A stretch of 64,000 nt of DNA from a bacterium BMS3Bbin08 (GCA_002897775.1 BDTR01000022.1:28649-92648), one strand, 5' to 3'. Shown: positions 17,416 through 26,712, numbered from the stretch's first letter. Numbers and translations: made by a program. The notes: generated by a model from the sequence alone, not told the origin.

Positions 17416-19548
17416 CTATGCCATTGCAAAGGCGATCTCTCTGTCTTCGATACTCACTCTCTCTATTACTACCCTGATATTATTCCCTATGGAAAAGGTC
17501 CGTTTACTGTTTCTGCCGACAAGACAGTAGCATTCTTCATTGAACCTGTAGTAATCTCCCGGCATATTGGACACATGAAGAAATCCGCTGACAAAGAAAT
17601 CCTTCAGCTGGACCTTCAGACCATAAGGCGTAATAGCAGATATCACGCCTTCATACTCATTCCCCGCCTTGTCCTTCATGAACCATGCCCTCATCACATC
17701 CATTATCTCACGTTCAGCCTCATCAGCCGCCCTTTCGGTCTTTGAAGAGTGAAAAGCGATCTCAGGCAGCAGGTTTTCAAGAAGTCCGCGTTTTTTATCA
17801 GAGGGCCCTTTCCCCTTTATCCGGTCCTTCAATATCCTGTGCACCACAAGATCCGGATATCTCCTTATCGGAGAAGTAAAATGCGTATATGACTTGGACG
17901 CAAGGCCAAAATGTCCGATATTCTCTGTAGAATATTTTGCCTGCTTGAGCGAGCGCAAAAGCAGTATGTTCACAAGGGTTTCCTCGGTTATTCCTTTTGC
18001 CTGCCGGAATATCTTATGAAAGGCCGTTGGCCCGGTTCTTTTTACCTGCAGTCCGAATGAACTAAATATCTTCTTCAGCCCCTCAAGCTTGGAGGCGTCA
18101 GGCTTTTCATGCACTCTGTAGATCATGGGGACCCCCATGTCCTCAATATGAGAGGCAACCGCCTCATTGGCCGCGATCATGAATGCCTCGATGATCATAT
18201 GACCCACGTTCCGCTCAGCCTTGATTATTGCCTCAGGCCGTCCCTGAATATCGAGGAGAACCTCCGGCTCGGGCAGGTCAAAATCAAGACTGCCGCGCCT
18301 GATGCTCTGCTGCCTGAGAAGTTCATACAGCTCTTTTATAAGTTCAAAGCTCTCAAGCAAATAACCGTACTTTTTTCTTTCAGCCCGGTCATTGTCCGTA
18401 AGTATCTTCCTTACAGATGTATAGGTCATTCTTTCATTGCTGTTTATAACGCTCGGGTAAAATCTCTTTTTTAACAGATTCCCCTTCCTGTCAAACCTCA
18501 TCTCAACGGTGAACGTCAGCCTGTCGGACCTTGGCACCAGACTGCAAAGATCATTTGAAAGCACCTTGGGAAGCATGGGGATCACCCTGCCCGGGAAATA
18601 AACGCTTGTGCCCCTTTGCCTTGACTCCAGGTCCAGCCTTGAGTCCCACGGCACATAGTGGCTCACGTCCGCGATATGCACCCAAAGTATGAATCCCCCG
18701 GCCATTCTCCTGATAGATACCGCGTCATCAAAGTCCTTTGCGCTCTCTCCGTCAATGGTCACTGTCAGCAGATCACGGCAGTCAACCCGGCCCTGCGCGC
18801 TTATTCCCCCGGTAGACCCCTTTAGATGTTTACTATCTAACGGGGTAAATTCTCTGGCCTCTTTAAGCACGGCAGAAGGAAATTTATGTGGAAGACCGTG
18901 GTCTTCAATGACCATCTCGATCTCAGACCTGGGCCCATCAGTGGCCGGAATGACCTTCAGTACCCTGCCCTCAGGCGGTCTTGACACAGTGGGATAGGCT
19001 GTCAGCTCAACAACAACAATATCTCCGACCTTTGCTTTTGATATTTTTTCCGGGCTGATATAAACATCAAACGGGATCTTCCTGCTCCTTGGCTTCACAT
19101 AATAGAAGTTCTTCCCATAACAGAGTTTTCCTACAACCTTTTTTCTCCGCCGCTCAAGGATCTTTATTATCCTGCCTTCTCTTTTTGCCGGGCTCTCAAC
19201 ACGGACTATCACTCTGTCTCCCGACATTGCGCCGGATGTTTTTCTCGGCGGGATAAAAAGGTCTTTTTCCCCTGCCTTCTCCGGCACCACGAACCCGTAA
19301 CCATCCCTGTGAGCCTCAAAAAACCCGGGAACAAGACTCATCTGCTCAGCTATTCCGTAAAGATTCGACCGGGTTTTAAAAACAGCGCCTGAATTGACCA
19401 GCGAGCGAAGGACCCGCTTGAGCATGCGGGCCTCTTTTTTCCGGATATCCAGCGCCCTGGAAATTTCTCTGAAGCTTACGGGTTTACTGGTCCTTTTCTT
19501 TAAAAAAGAGAGGACAGATTCCTTTTCTATGATATCTTTCGGGAGCAT
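17416..19548 (-). CDS. rnr: Ribonuclease R
   Basis: 3'-to-5' exoribonuclease that degrades structured RNA. Domains in order: an N-terminal winged helix (about 1-65), OB/cold-shock domains (about 70-230), the RNB catalytic domain with the metal-binding aspartates around D272-F-D-D, and a C-terminal S1 domain (about 625-705). The protein ends soon after S1, without the basic tail of the E. coli enzyme. Residues 235-245 (TPLDSKHLKGS), between the cold-shock and RNB domains, are encoded by a copy of palindrome family A inserted in frame. Length is 710. Confidence 0.95.
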   Translation of the reverse strand: MLPKDIIEKESVLSFLKKRTSKPVSFREISRALDIRKKEARMLKRVLRSLVNSGAVFKTRSNLYGIAEQMSLVPGFFEAHRDGYGFVVPEKAGEKDLFIPPRKTSGAMSGDRVIVRVESPAKREGRIIKILERRRKKVVGKLCYGKNFYYVKPRSRKIPFDVYISPEKISKAKVGDIVVVELTAYPTVSRPPEGRVLKVIPATDGPRSEIEMVIEDHGLPHKFPSAVLKEAREFTPLDSKHLKGSTGGISAQGRVDCRDLLTVTIDGESAKDFDDAVSIRRMAGGFILWVHIADVSHYVPWDSRLDLESRQRGTSVYFPGRVIPMLPKVLSNDLCSLVPRSDRLTFTVEMRFDRKGNLLKKRFYPSVINSNERMTYTSVRKILTDNDRAERKKYGYLLESFELIKELYELLRQQSIRRGSLDFDLPEPEVLLDIQGRPEAIIKAERNVGHMIIEAFMIAANEAVASHIEDMGVPMIYRVHEKPDASKLEGLKKIFSSFGLQVKRTGPTAFHKIFRQAKGITEETLVNILLLRSLKQAKYSTENIGHFGLASKSYTHFTSPIRRYPDLVVHRILKDRIKGKGPSDKKRGLLENLLPEIAFHSSKTERAADEAEREIMDVMRAWFMKDKAGNEYEGVISAITPYGLKVQLKDFFVSGFLHVSNMPGDYYRFNEECYCLVGRNSKRTFSIGNNIRVVIERVSIEDREIAFAMA
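18816..18846. repeat. Palindromic repeat family A inside the rnr coding sequence
   Basis: ACCCCTTTAGAT (18816-18827) and ATCTAACGGGGT (18835-18846) form a 12-base inverted repeat with one mismatch and a seven-base loop. It is read through in frame in rnr and falls in the linker before the RNB domain. The arms match intergenic copies at 14982 and 62876. Confidence 0.75.
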
Positions 19549-19809
19549 GACTTTATGTTGGGATTATAACACGATGTTAAAAGTTGAAATATGAGAAACT
19601 TCAGATTTTAAATTTTAGATTTTAGATTTAGTGGTCACCCTTCGGGCAAGCACAATGCACGGATTTGTTTACTATTGTATTCGCTCGCATCCACTCGCTA
19701 TACATTTTTTCTCTCTACCCTCTACTTTCTACCTGTCCCGTTGTCCAGATTCTTCACCCCGCACCATATGGTTCAGGGCTTCAGAATCTAACGGGGCTCT
19801 CTACTTTTT
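19549..19809. repeat. Repeat-filled gap between uvrA and rnr
   Basis: No gene is visible. From 19603 a tandem run of AGATTTTAAATTT units occurs. At 19636-19660 CCTTCGGGCAAGCACAATG recalls the reverse complement of 12946-12970. CTCTACCCTCTACTTTCTAC at 19713-19732 belongs to a family also found at 23185, 43600 and 52378. The gap ends in an imperfect family-A pair: CCCGTTGTCCAGATTCT (19738-19753) and AGAATCTAACGGGG (19783-19796). A related pair occurs at 43606-43690. Confidence 0.65.
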
Positions 19810-22554
19810 TTAAAGATATTCCTTCAAATAACGGCCGGTATACGAGTTTCCGTGTTTAACTATATCCTCTGGCTTTCCCTGTGCTATGATTTCGCCGCCC
19901 TGCTCCCCGCCCTCAGGACCCAGGTCTATGACCCAGTCAGCGTTCTTTATTACATCAAGGTTGTGCTCAACCAGTACAACAGTATTCCCGGCGTCGACGA
20001 GTTCATTGAGCACATAGAGCATCTTTTTGATATCCTCGGGATGAAGTCCTACCGTGGGTTCATCGAGTATATAAAGGTAGTCCCGGCGGCTCGCGATCCC
20101 CAGTTCAGCGCATATCTTGAGCCGTTGTGCTTCACCGCCTGAAAGAGTGGTAGCAGGCTGGCCGAGCCTGAGGTATCCAAGACCTACCGAGGCCATAAGC
20201 CTAAATTTTTTTGTCAGGGGAGGAATGTCCGGGAAAAATTTGATCGCCTCATCTACTGTCAATTCAAGGACCTCATGGATGTTCTTCCCGTTATAGGTAA
20301 CGGACAGCACCTCGGGCCTGTATCTTTTGCCCTCACATTCTTCACATTTAATGTAAAGGTCCTCAAAGAAATACATTTCAAGCTTCTGAAACCCGACTCC
20401 TTTGCACGCCTCACAACGGCCGCCCTCCACATTAAATGAGAAGTGTCCTGGTCCGTAACCAAGATTCTTTGCGTAGATCTGCCCGGCAAACAGCTTTCTT
20501 ACCGGGTCGAACGCCTTGACATACGTAACAGGATTGGAGCGCGGACTCCTGCCTATGGGACGCTGATCTATGATCCTGACCCCTTTCAAATATTCAAGCC
20601 CTTTAATGGACTTATAGGGCAGAGGATTTTCAAATTCAACCTTAAATGCCTTTGCAACAGCCTTGTAAAGGGTCTCCTTTATAACTGTGCTTTTACCCGA
20701 ACCCGAGACACCGGTTACCCCTATCAAATTATACAGGGGGAAACTCACGTCTATATTCTTGAGATTATGCCCTGAGGCCCCTTTTATCGAGAGCATTTTG
20801 ACCCTGGCCTTTCTCCTGTGTGCGGGCACTGGTATTGCGTCCGAGTTGTTCAAATAATTAGCCGTCAGTGTTCCTGACCTGAGAAAATCAGACCGCGGTC
20901 CGGAAAAAACAAGGCGACCTCCGTTATTGCCTCCACCGGGGCCGAGTTCAACGATCCAGTCAGCAGAATCTATGACCTTTTTGTCATGCTCCACAGTTAA
21001 AATGGTATTGCCGAGGTCAGCCAGCTCCCTTATTATCTCTATTATCCTGCCTATATCCCTCGGGTGAAGCCCTACTGTCGGCTCATCCAGCACATAAAGT
21101 GTACCCGTAAGCTTTGACGCAAGCTGGTTGGCAAGGTTTATTCTCTGCGATTCACCTCCTGAAAGGGTTTTAGATTGCCTGTCAAGAGGAAGGTAACCCA
21201 TTCCCACTCTAAGGAGAAATTCGAGCTTCAGCCGTATCTGTCTGCGTATCTCTGACGAGACCTCGTCTTCGTATTCTGTCAGGCGAAGAGAAGAAAAATG
21301 ATCGTGCAGCCTGGATATGGACATGCCTGAAAGCCGGGCTATGTTAAGACCGCCGATCGTAAACGCAAGCGCCTCGGGCCGAAGCCTGGTCCCTTCGCAC
21401 GTCCCGCACGTAACAGCCTTTCTGTATCTGCTCAGGAACACCCTCACATGTAGTTTATACCGTTTTTTCTCAAGCTCCTGAAAAAAATCATCAAGGCCGT
21501 AGAAATCAGCATCTCCCTTAAAGATCAGTTCCTTCACTTTTTTAGGGAGTTTTTTGTACGGGACATTAAGTTTGATCTTCTTTGTCTTTGCCGCCTTGAC
21601 AAACTGCCTGTACCACCACTTGTAAGCGGGTTTGCTCCACGGTTCGATAGCGCCTTTTTCCAGGGACAGGTCCTGGTCCGGGACTATAGTGTCTTCATTA
21701 TATTCAAGTGTATTGCCGAACCCCTTGCATTCAGGACACGCGCCAAGAGGATGATTAAAAGAAAAAAGAAGCGGCTGAGGTTTTGCTATCTCTATGCCGC
21801 AGTCAAGGCATTTTAGTTTTGACGAAAAAACAAGGCCATTGGTCCCTTTGCCCTGTTCGTCCGCAAATTCGATCTTTACGCGTCCTTCACCGTATTCCCA
21901 GGCAGTCTCAACAGAGTCTGAAAGACGGGGCTCATCTTTTATAACAAGCCTGTCAAGGACCACACTATATGATTTTTGATTTTTGATTGCAGATTTTAGA
22001 TTGCCAAGACCTGAAATATTTTTAGTCTCTCCGTTGATCAATACCCTGTGAAAACCTTTCGTCTGGAGTTCCTCTGCTGAATTGTCCGTGTCAAAGATTA
22101 TGAACGCCTTTTTATCAGAGTATTTTTCCACAAGTTCCTTGACTGCGGAAGAAGTGGTCCATGCCTTTAGGGTCCTGCCGCATTTCGGACAATGCGGCTG
22201 CGCGATCTTTGAGTATAAAAGCCTGAGATAATCATAAATTTCAGTGGCAGTACCCACTGTTGAACGCGAGCTTTTTACAGAATTTCTCTGCTCAAGCGCG
22301 ATCGCGGGCCTGATATTTCGGATCTTATCAACATCCGGCCGGTCGAGCTTTTCAAGGAACAACCGGGCATAAGTAGAAAGGGACAGGATGAACCGCCACT
22401 GGCCTTCAGCAAAGATCGTATCAAAAGCTAAAGAGGACTTGCCAGAGCCTGATACCCCTGTCACTACAATGAGCTTGTTATGGGGCAGTTTGAGACTTAT
22501 ATTTTTGAGGTTGTTCTGCCTGGCGCCTTCAATTATCAATTCTTCAGCGGACAT
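19810..22554 (-). CDS. uvrA: Excinuclease ABC subunit A
   Basis: ATPase that recognises DNA damage in nucleotide excision repair and loads UvrB. It has two ABC ATPase modules. The first Walker A is GVSGSGKS at 33-40, with signature LSGGESQRI; the second has another GVSGSGKST and LSGGEAQRL. Zinc-finger CxxC pairs are seen in CLDCG/CPECKG and CEACKG/CEECEG. Length 914 is slightly under the usual 940. Residues about 182-197 (LKSAIKNQKSYS) are encoded by a degenerate tandem TTTTTGA repeat at 21965-22010 that matches intergenic repeats, probably an in-frame insertion. Confidence 0.97.
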   Translation of the reverse strand: MSAEELIIEGARQNNLKNISLKLPHNKLIVVTGVSGSGKSSLAFDTIFAEGQWRFILSLSTYARLFLEKLDRPDVDKIRNIRPAIALEQRNSVKSSRSTVGTATEIYDYLRLLYSKIAQPHCPKCGRTLKAWTTSSAVKELVEKYSDKKAFIIFDTDNSAEELQTKGFHRVLINGETKNISGLGNLKSAIKNQKSYSVVLDRLVIKDEPRLSDSVETAWEYGEGRVKIEFADEQGKGTNGLVFSSKLKCLDCGIEIAKPQPLLFSFNHPLGACPECKGFGNTLEYNEDTIVPDQDLSLEKGAIEPWSKPAYKWWYRQFVKAAKTKKIKLNVPYKKLPKKVKELIFKGDADFYGLDDFFQELEKKRYKLHVRVFLSRYRKAVTCGTCEGTRLRPEALAFTIGGLNIARLSGMSISRLHDHFSSLRLTEYEDEVSSEIRRQIRLKLEFLLRVGMGYLPLDRQSKTLSGGESQRINLANQLASKLTGTLYVLDEPTVGLHPRDIGRIIEIIRELADLGNTILTVEHDKKVIDSADWIVELGPGGGNNGGRLVFSGPRSDFLRSGTLTANYLNNSDAIPVPAHRRKARVKMLSIKGASGHNLKNIDVSFPLYNLIGVTGVSGSGKSTVIKETLYKAVAKAFKVEFENPLPYKSIKGLEYLKGVRIIDQRPIGRSPRSNPVTYVKAFDPVRKLFAGQIYAKNLGYGPGHFSFNVEGGRCEACKGVGFQKLEMYFFEDLYIKCEECEGKRYRPEVLSVTYNGKNIHEVLELTVDEAIKFFPDIPPLTKKFRLMASVGLGYLRLGQPATTLSGGEAQRLKICAELGIASRRDYLYILDEPTVGLHPEDIKKMLYVLNELVDAGNTVVLVEHNLDVIKNADWVIDLGPEGGEQGGEIIAQGKPEDIVKHGNSYTGRYLKEYL

Positions 22555-22675
22555 CCTGATATTTTAACAGGTTAGTGCGGAAGTTTGGAACAACACATGA
22601 TTACACAGATAAAACAGGGCCTTATAGATTAAAATAATCTTAGTAATGAATCGTCTTTTTTAATCGGAGTAATCA

Positions 22676-22693
22676 GTCCCGATGAATCGGGAC
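22676..22693. repeat. GTCCCGAT palindrome overlapping the yjbQ leader
   Basis: GTCCCGAT (22676-22683) and ATCGGGAC (22686-22693) are perfect eight-base arms with a two-base loop. The yjbQ ribosome-binding site GGAGGG begins three bases later. Related CCCGA/TCGGG sequence occurs at 23248-23262 and inside cobU. At 22598-22612 the same gap has a GATTACACAGAT unit that recurs at 49053 and 59321. Confidence 0.6.
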
Positions 22694-22705
22694 AGGAGGG
22701 AAAAC

Positions 22706-23122
22706 ATGGTCTTTGGTGAAGAGTTTTCAATAAAAACAAAGGGTTTCTCAGATATCATAGACATTACCGAAGAAGTTCAGGACATCGTGTCAAAATCCAG
22801 GGTTAAAAACGGGGTCGTCAATGTCTTTGCCGTGGGTTCAACAGCATCAATCACTACTATAGAGCATGAACCCGCCCTTGTTGAGGACATGAAAGAACAG
22901 CTTGAGAAATTCGCCCCTCACACTATGCATAGCCGGCACTCACAGACATGGGGAGATGACAACGGCTTTTCCCACATCAGGGCAACATTCATGGGCCCGG
23001 GGCTGACCGCGCCCATATCAAACAGCAGTGTTGTCCTTGGCACCTGGCAGCAGATAGTGGTGATAGACCATGACAACCGCCCCCGCTCAAGAAAGATCTT
23101 TGTCCAGGTTATAGGGGAATAG
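22706..23122 (+). CDS. YjbQ / UPF0047 family protein
   Basis: Small protein of the YjbQ (UPF0047) family; members show thiamine-phosphate-synthase-like activity in vitro, but the physiological role is unclear. The family signature is visible: a GVVNVFAVGSTASITTIEHEP strand-turn region and the C-terminal LGTWQQIVVIDHDNRPRSRKI segment with conserved Q, D and R. I chose ATG 22706 because GGAGGG lies just upstream and the eight extra residues of the earlier start would be encoded by the GTCCCGAT palindrome. Length 138 is normal. Confidence 0.9.
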   Translation: MVFGEEFSIKTKGFSDIIDITEEVQDIVSKSRVKNGVVNVFAVGSTASITTIEHEPALVEDMKEQLEKFAPHTMHSRHSQTWGDDNGFSHIRATFMGPGLTAPISNSSVVLGTWQQIVVIDHDNRPRSRKIFVQVIGE

Positions 23123-23285
23123 AGAAGGGATAAATTACAAATATCAAATTCCAATTGTAATCATTGGTTTTAAATTTCCTTCCGCTCTCTACTTTCTACT
23201 TGTCGTAGCGAAGCCCTGTACCAGACGGTACAGGGCGAAGCGGAGATCCCGACTTTTCGGGGCTACCCTCTACTTTCTCAAGGAG
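23123..23285. repeat. Repeat-filled gap upstream of the TetR gene
   Basis: Contains CTCTCTACTTTCTAC (23184-23200), then a perfect hairpin GCCCTGTACC (23213-23222) / GGTACAGGGC (23227-23236), then a CCCGACTTTTCGGGG hairpin and a second CCCTCTACTTTCT unit. The GCCCTGTACC hairpin has a relative at 40255-40280. No gene is visible. Confidence 0.65.
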
Positions 23286-23315
23286 TTGACATTAATTCAA
23301 ACATGTGTTTTAATT
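23286..23315 (+). promoter_or_regulatory. Promoter and probable TetR operator
   Basis: TTGACA (23286-23291) and TTTAAT (23309-23314) with a 17-base spacer form a good sigma-70 promoter 25 bases before the regulator start. A near-perfect inverted repeat, AATTCAAACA (23294-23303) and TGTTTTAATT (23306-23315), lies inside the spacer and -10 box. This is the usual arrangement for autorepression by a TetR protein. Confidence 0.7.
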
Positions 23316-23339
23316 GATTGTATGAATAGGTGAAATACC

Positions 23340-23972
23340 ATGAAACCCACGGATACAAAACAGAAGATAATGGACACTGCGGAGCACCTCTTTGCACGCG
23401 ACGGATACCGCGGCACATCTCTCCGCGCGATCACCGGCAAAGCAGGCGTTAACCTGGCGGCTGTCAATTACCATTTCGGCTCCAAGACCTCCCTGCTCGA
23501 GACGGTCATCAGGCGGAGAATACTGCCGCTTAACCAGATAAGAAAGAAAAGGCTGGAACAGCTAAGGGAAAACGCCCGGAAGAAAAAGAAAACACCTGAC
23601 ATAAAAGATGTTCTGACGGCATTTATCGAGCCTACCCTTTTGTTCATGGAATCAAGCCCGGGAGCAAAGAATTTCATTGCTTTTATTGGAAGGTCTTTTA
23701 CTGGTCCTGACGATACGGTAAGGAAGGTATTTATGCGATTTATCAAGCCGATGTTTTATCTGCTTTTTGAAGCAGCGTGCGATTCCCTGCCAAATCAGCC
23801 GCAAGAGACCATTTTCTGGCGTCTTCACTTCACAATGGGCGCGCTTTTCCATACCATGCAACTAAGCGGCAATGTCGATATAGGGCCGAAGAACCTGCAT
23901 GCTGATATAAATGCCAAATCACTGATCAACCATATAATCCCGTATATAACAGCTGGAATGAAGGCAAGATGA
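23340..23972 (+). CDS. TetR/AcrR family transcriptional regulator of the efflux operon
   Basis: 210-residue regulator. The N-terminal TetR HTH is clear: IMDTAEHLFARDGYRGTSLR, then AGVNLAAVNYHFGSK as recognition helix. The C-terminal region (about 85-205) is helical and would form the ligand and dimer domain. It overlaps the next gene by four bases, so it is translated with the TolC/HlyD/RND genes and probably represses them in the absence of a toxic ligand. The ligand is unknown. Confidence 0.92.
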   Translation: MKPTDTKQKIMDTAEHLFARDGYRGTSLRAITGKAGVNLAAVNYHFGSKTSLLETVIRRRILPLNQIRKKRLEQLRENARKKKKTPDIKDVLTAFIEPTLLFMESSPGAKNFIAFIGRSFTGPDDTVRKVFMRFIKPMFYLLFEAACDSLPNQPQETIFWRLHFTMGALFHTMQLSGNVDIGPKNLHADINAKSLINHIIPYITAGMKAR

Positions 23973-25378
23973 TCAAAACCATACCAATAAAAATAATTTC
24001 AGTCCTGGCCATTCTGCTTTCCAGCTGCTCTGTTCACAGATCAGCTGTCAAAGAACCTTTGGTAGATATGCCTTTTTCATATTCAACAAAGAAAGAAAGT
24101 CCTTCTCCTCCAATCGACAGATGGTGGACACAGTTTGAGGATAAAAAATTAAACCAGATTATGGAACAGGCTTTCAAATACAACCTGGATATCGCGCAGT
24201 CATACGAACGCCTAAGGCAAGCTCAGGCGGCAATACGAATTACCAATGCCGAAAGAGGGCTTACCGTAAATGTTGATGCCTCCGGCGGCAGGGCGCGCCA
24301 GTCAGGAATGACCGGAGCTGTTACCGCGGATACTTACTCACTATCAGCGGCAGCCGGCTATGAGATCGACCTCTGGGGAAAACTCAGGTCAAAAGCCAAG
24401 GCCGCCCGCCTTGACGCGCTTGCGTCAGAACAGAATCTGAAGTCACTGTTCATAAGTATTTCAGCTCAGCTTACTGACCTGTATTTTCTCGCTGCCGAAC
24501 AGCGGGCCCAACTCGAACTTGCTGATCAGACGATCGCATCTTTCCAGGATACACTTGATCGTGTTAACAGGCGATATAGTGCTGGACTGGTACCCGCAGT
24601 TGATGTATACCAGGCGCGCCAGAATCTCGCTTCCGCAAAGGCACAGCGGCCTCTTTTTGAATCCAGACTTACAGAATCGCTCAACGCGATAGCCGTCCTG
24701 ACCGGAAATTTCCCGAAACAGGAAATTGACGGATACGCAAAGCAATTAAAAACTCCTCCATCTTTTTCCGCTGGGCTGCCTTCTCAGCTTTTGATCAGCC
24801 GTCCTGATATCCAGGCGGCACTGTTCAGCCTTAAGGCAAGTGACGAAAGAATTGCAGCAGCCATTGCGGACAGATTTCCTTCCTTTAACCTGATCGGAAG
24901 TTACGGTGGATCAAGCGATGAAGTAAAGAGTATTCTTGATTCACCCAACATATTCTGGAATATTCTTTTGCAGGCTGCTCAGCCGATTCTGGATTCAGGC
25001 AGAAGAAGAGCTGAAGTTGACCGTACAAAATCGGTTTTCAGAGAATATCTTGCCAGATACCATAAAGCTGTGCTGACGGCGTTCCAGGAAGTCGAAGACG
25101 CCCTTGCCGGCATCAGGGCCTCGGAAGAACGAATAAAAATGCTTAACGAAACTGTTTCAGCTTCAGAAAATTCTCTCCGTCTTGCTCTTGACCGGTATAT
25201 GAACGGCCTGACCGATTATCTGCCGGTGCTTACCGGACAATTAAGCCATTTCAATGCGAAAAGCAATCTGCTGGCAGAAAGACGACAGTGGATATCAGAT
25301 ACTGTCCAGCTGGCACGCGCCCTGGGCGGAGGATGGGCAGACGACATTATGAAAGAACGTCTAACAAACAAAAAGTAG
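23969..25378 (+). CDS. RND efflux outer-membrane lipoprotein (TolC/NodT family)
   Basis: Outer-membrane channel of a tripartite efflux pump. The N-terminus is a lipoprotein signal with the lipobox LLSSC (cysteine near 20). Two outer-membrane efflux repeats follow (about 55-240 and 265-455), helical with the usual IAQSYERLRQAQAAI and ALDRYMNGLTDYLPVL signatures. Length 469 matches NodT-type lipoproteins. Its start overlaps the tetR stop and its stop is 11 bases before the adaptor start. Confidence 0.93.
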   Translation: MIKTIPIKIISVLAILLSSCSVHRSAVKEPLVDMPFSYSTKKESPSPPIDRWWTQFEDKKLNQIMEQAFKYNLDIAQSYERLRQAQAAIRITNAERGLTVNVDASGGRARQSGMTGAVTADTYSLSAAAGYEIDLWGKLRSKAKAARLDALASEQNLKSLFISISAQLTDLYFLAAEQRAQLELADQTIASFQDTLDRVNRRYSAGLVPAVDVYQARQNLASAKAQRPLFESRLTESLNAIAVLTGNFPKQEIDGYAKQLKTPPSFSAGLPSQLLISRPDIQAALFSLKASDERIAAAIADRFPSFNLIGSYGGSSDEVKSILDSPNIFWNILLQAAQPILDSGRRRAEVDRTKSVFREYLARYHKAVLTAFQEVEDALAGIRASEERIKMLNETVSASENSLRLALDRYMNGLTDYLPVLTGQLSHFNAKSNLLAERRQWISDTVQLARALGGGWADDIMKERLTNKK

Positions 25379-25389
25379 GGGATAAAAAA

Positions 25390-26583
25390 ATGAGCCAGAG
25401 ATCAATGTTACTTAAAATAGGAATTCCGATCGTTATCATCATTGCCGGCGCTGTCATAATGCTGGCCCTGATGTCCGGACGTCCGGCGCCTGTCAGAGAG
25501 GTCAAAAAAGATCCCGGCATACTCGTAGAGGTTATAAGGGCAGAGCGGGAAAACACAGAAGTGATCATAAAAGGCGCGGGTACTGTAGCGGCGGCAAAGG
25601 AAGTCTCTGTGATCCCGCAGGTAAGCGGGCGTGTGACCTATGCTTCCCCTTATCTTAATGTAGGGGGGTTCTTTGAAGCAGATGAGGTCCTCTTTGAAAT
25701 AGAGCGCACTGATTACGAACTTGCGCTGGAACGCGCAAAGTCCGCAAAAGCAAAGGCTGAATATGAGCTCACGACAATAGAAAGCCAGGCGCGCGTTGCC
25801 CGCTCTGAATGGGAAATTATTAACAAAAACAGCGCCGCGCCTCCAAACCCGCTTGTGCTTTATGAACCGCAGCTTAAGAGCGCGAAAGCAGAGCTGGCAT
25901 CAGCGTCCGCCCAGATCGAACAGGCAAAGATCGACTTGAAACGGACAAAGGTAAGATCACCCTTCAATGCCCGGATACGTTCCGAAAGCATAGACATCGG
26001 CCAGTACGTGCGGGCGGGCGGCGAAATTGCCGTACTTGCAGGAACAGATTCAGCTGAGATCGCCGTCCCCCTGCCCCTTGACGACCTGCGCTGGCTCGAT
26101 ATACCGCGTCACGGGGAAAGGCAGATCAGCGCTGACGCCCTGGTACGTCTTGATATCGGCGGCGTCACATACAAGTGGCATGGCCATGTTGTGCGTTCCA
26201 CAGGAGAAGTCGACCTTAAAACCCGCATGATGCAGCTTATAGTAGAGATAAAGGACCCTTACGGACTGAAGAAACAGTCCCCATCTTCTCCTGCCCTCGC
26301 GGCAGGCAGTTTTGTCGATGTTCATATAAAAGGCAAGACGCTTGAAGATGTGTTCATTATTCCAAGGACCGCCTTTCGCGACAACTCTACGGTCTGGATC
26401 ATGGATAAGAACAACAAACTGCAAATAAGAAAAGTCATTCCCGTGAGAATAGAAAGAGAAAAGGTGCTTATCAAAGAAGGCCTTGATAATGGTGAGCTTA
26501 TTGTTAAAACAAACATATCAGGGGCTGCCAACGGAATGAAATTGAGAACGATGGAAAATAAAAACAAGTCATTAAGTCAGTAA
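25390..26583 (+). CDS. RND efflux periplasmic adaptor (HlyD/AcrA family)
   Basis: Periplasmic adaptor joining the RND pump and the outer-membrane channel. One N-terminal membrane segment (IGIPIVIIIAGAVIMLALM) anchors it. A barrel-sandwich/lipoyl region, a coiled-coil hairpin (about 115-190) and a beta-barrel domain follow. I chose ATG 25390 with TAGGGG upstream; an earlier in-frame codon inside the TolC gene is not credible. The last residues (NKNKSLSQ) are encoded by the first unit of a degenerate AAGTCATT array, so the original end may have been altered. Confidence 0.92.
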   Translation: MSQRSMLLKIGIPIVIIIAGAVIMLALMSGRPAPVREVKKDPGILVEVIRAERENTEVIIKGAGTVAAAKEVSVIPQVSGRVTYASPYLNVGGFFEADEVLFEIERTDYELALERAKSAKAKAEYELTTIESQARVARSEWEIINKNSAAPPNPLVLYEPQLKSAKAELASASAQIEQAKIDLKRTKVRSPFNARIRSESIDIGQYVRAGGEIAVLAGTDSAEIAVPLPLDDLRWLDIPRHGERQISADALVRLDIGGVTYKWHGHVVRSTGEVDLKTRMMQLIVEIKDPYGLKKQSPSSPALAAGSFVDVHIKGKTLEDVFIIPRTAFRDNSTVWIMDKNNKLQIRKVIPVRIEREKVLIKEGLDNGELIVKTNISGAANGMKLRTMENKNKSLSQ

Positions 26584-26712
26584 GTTAATAAGTCATTTAG
26601 TAATTATGCTTCGCTGTAATTTAGTTGTTAAGGTATTCTTCTAATGACATAATTACTTATTAACTCAATGACTCAGTAGCGCATTGAATGACTTAATTAC
26701 TCAATTACTTAA
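26567..26712. repeat. Degenerate AAGTCATTAAGTCAGTAAGTTAAT array between adaptor and pump genes
   Basis: Units such as AAGTCATT, AAGTCAGT, AAGTTAAT and their reverse complements (AATGACTT, TTACTTATTAAC) run through the gap and into the 3' end of the adaptor gene. It includes an inverted arrangement around 26625-26650. It adds over 130 bases between two genes that are normally adjacent. Confidence 0.7.

Noticed and set aside
22555..22675. LexA box upstream of uvrA
   Set aside because: No CTG-N10-CAG or GAAC-N4-GTTC pattern is visible in the gap; the region contains repeat units.
25288..25389. Long N-terminal extension of the HlyD adaptor inside the TolC gene
   Set aside because: It lacks hydrophobic or adaptor features, and an ATG with its own upstream G-rich site directly precedes the membrane anchor.
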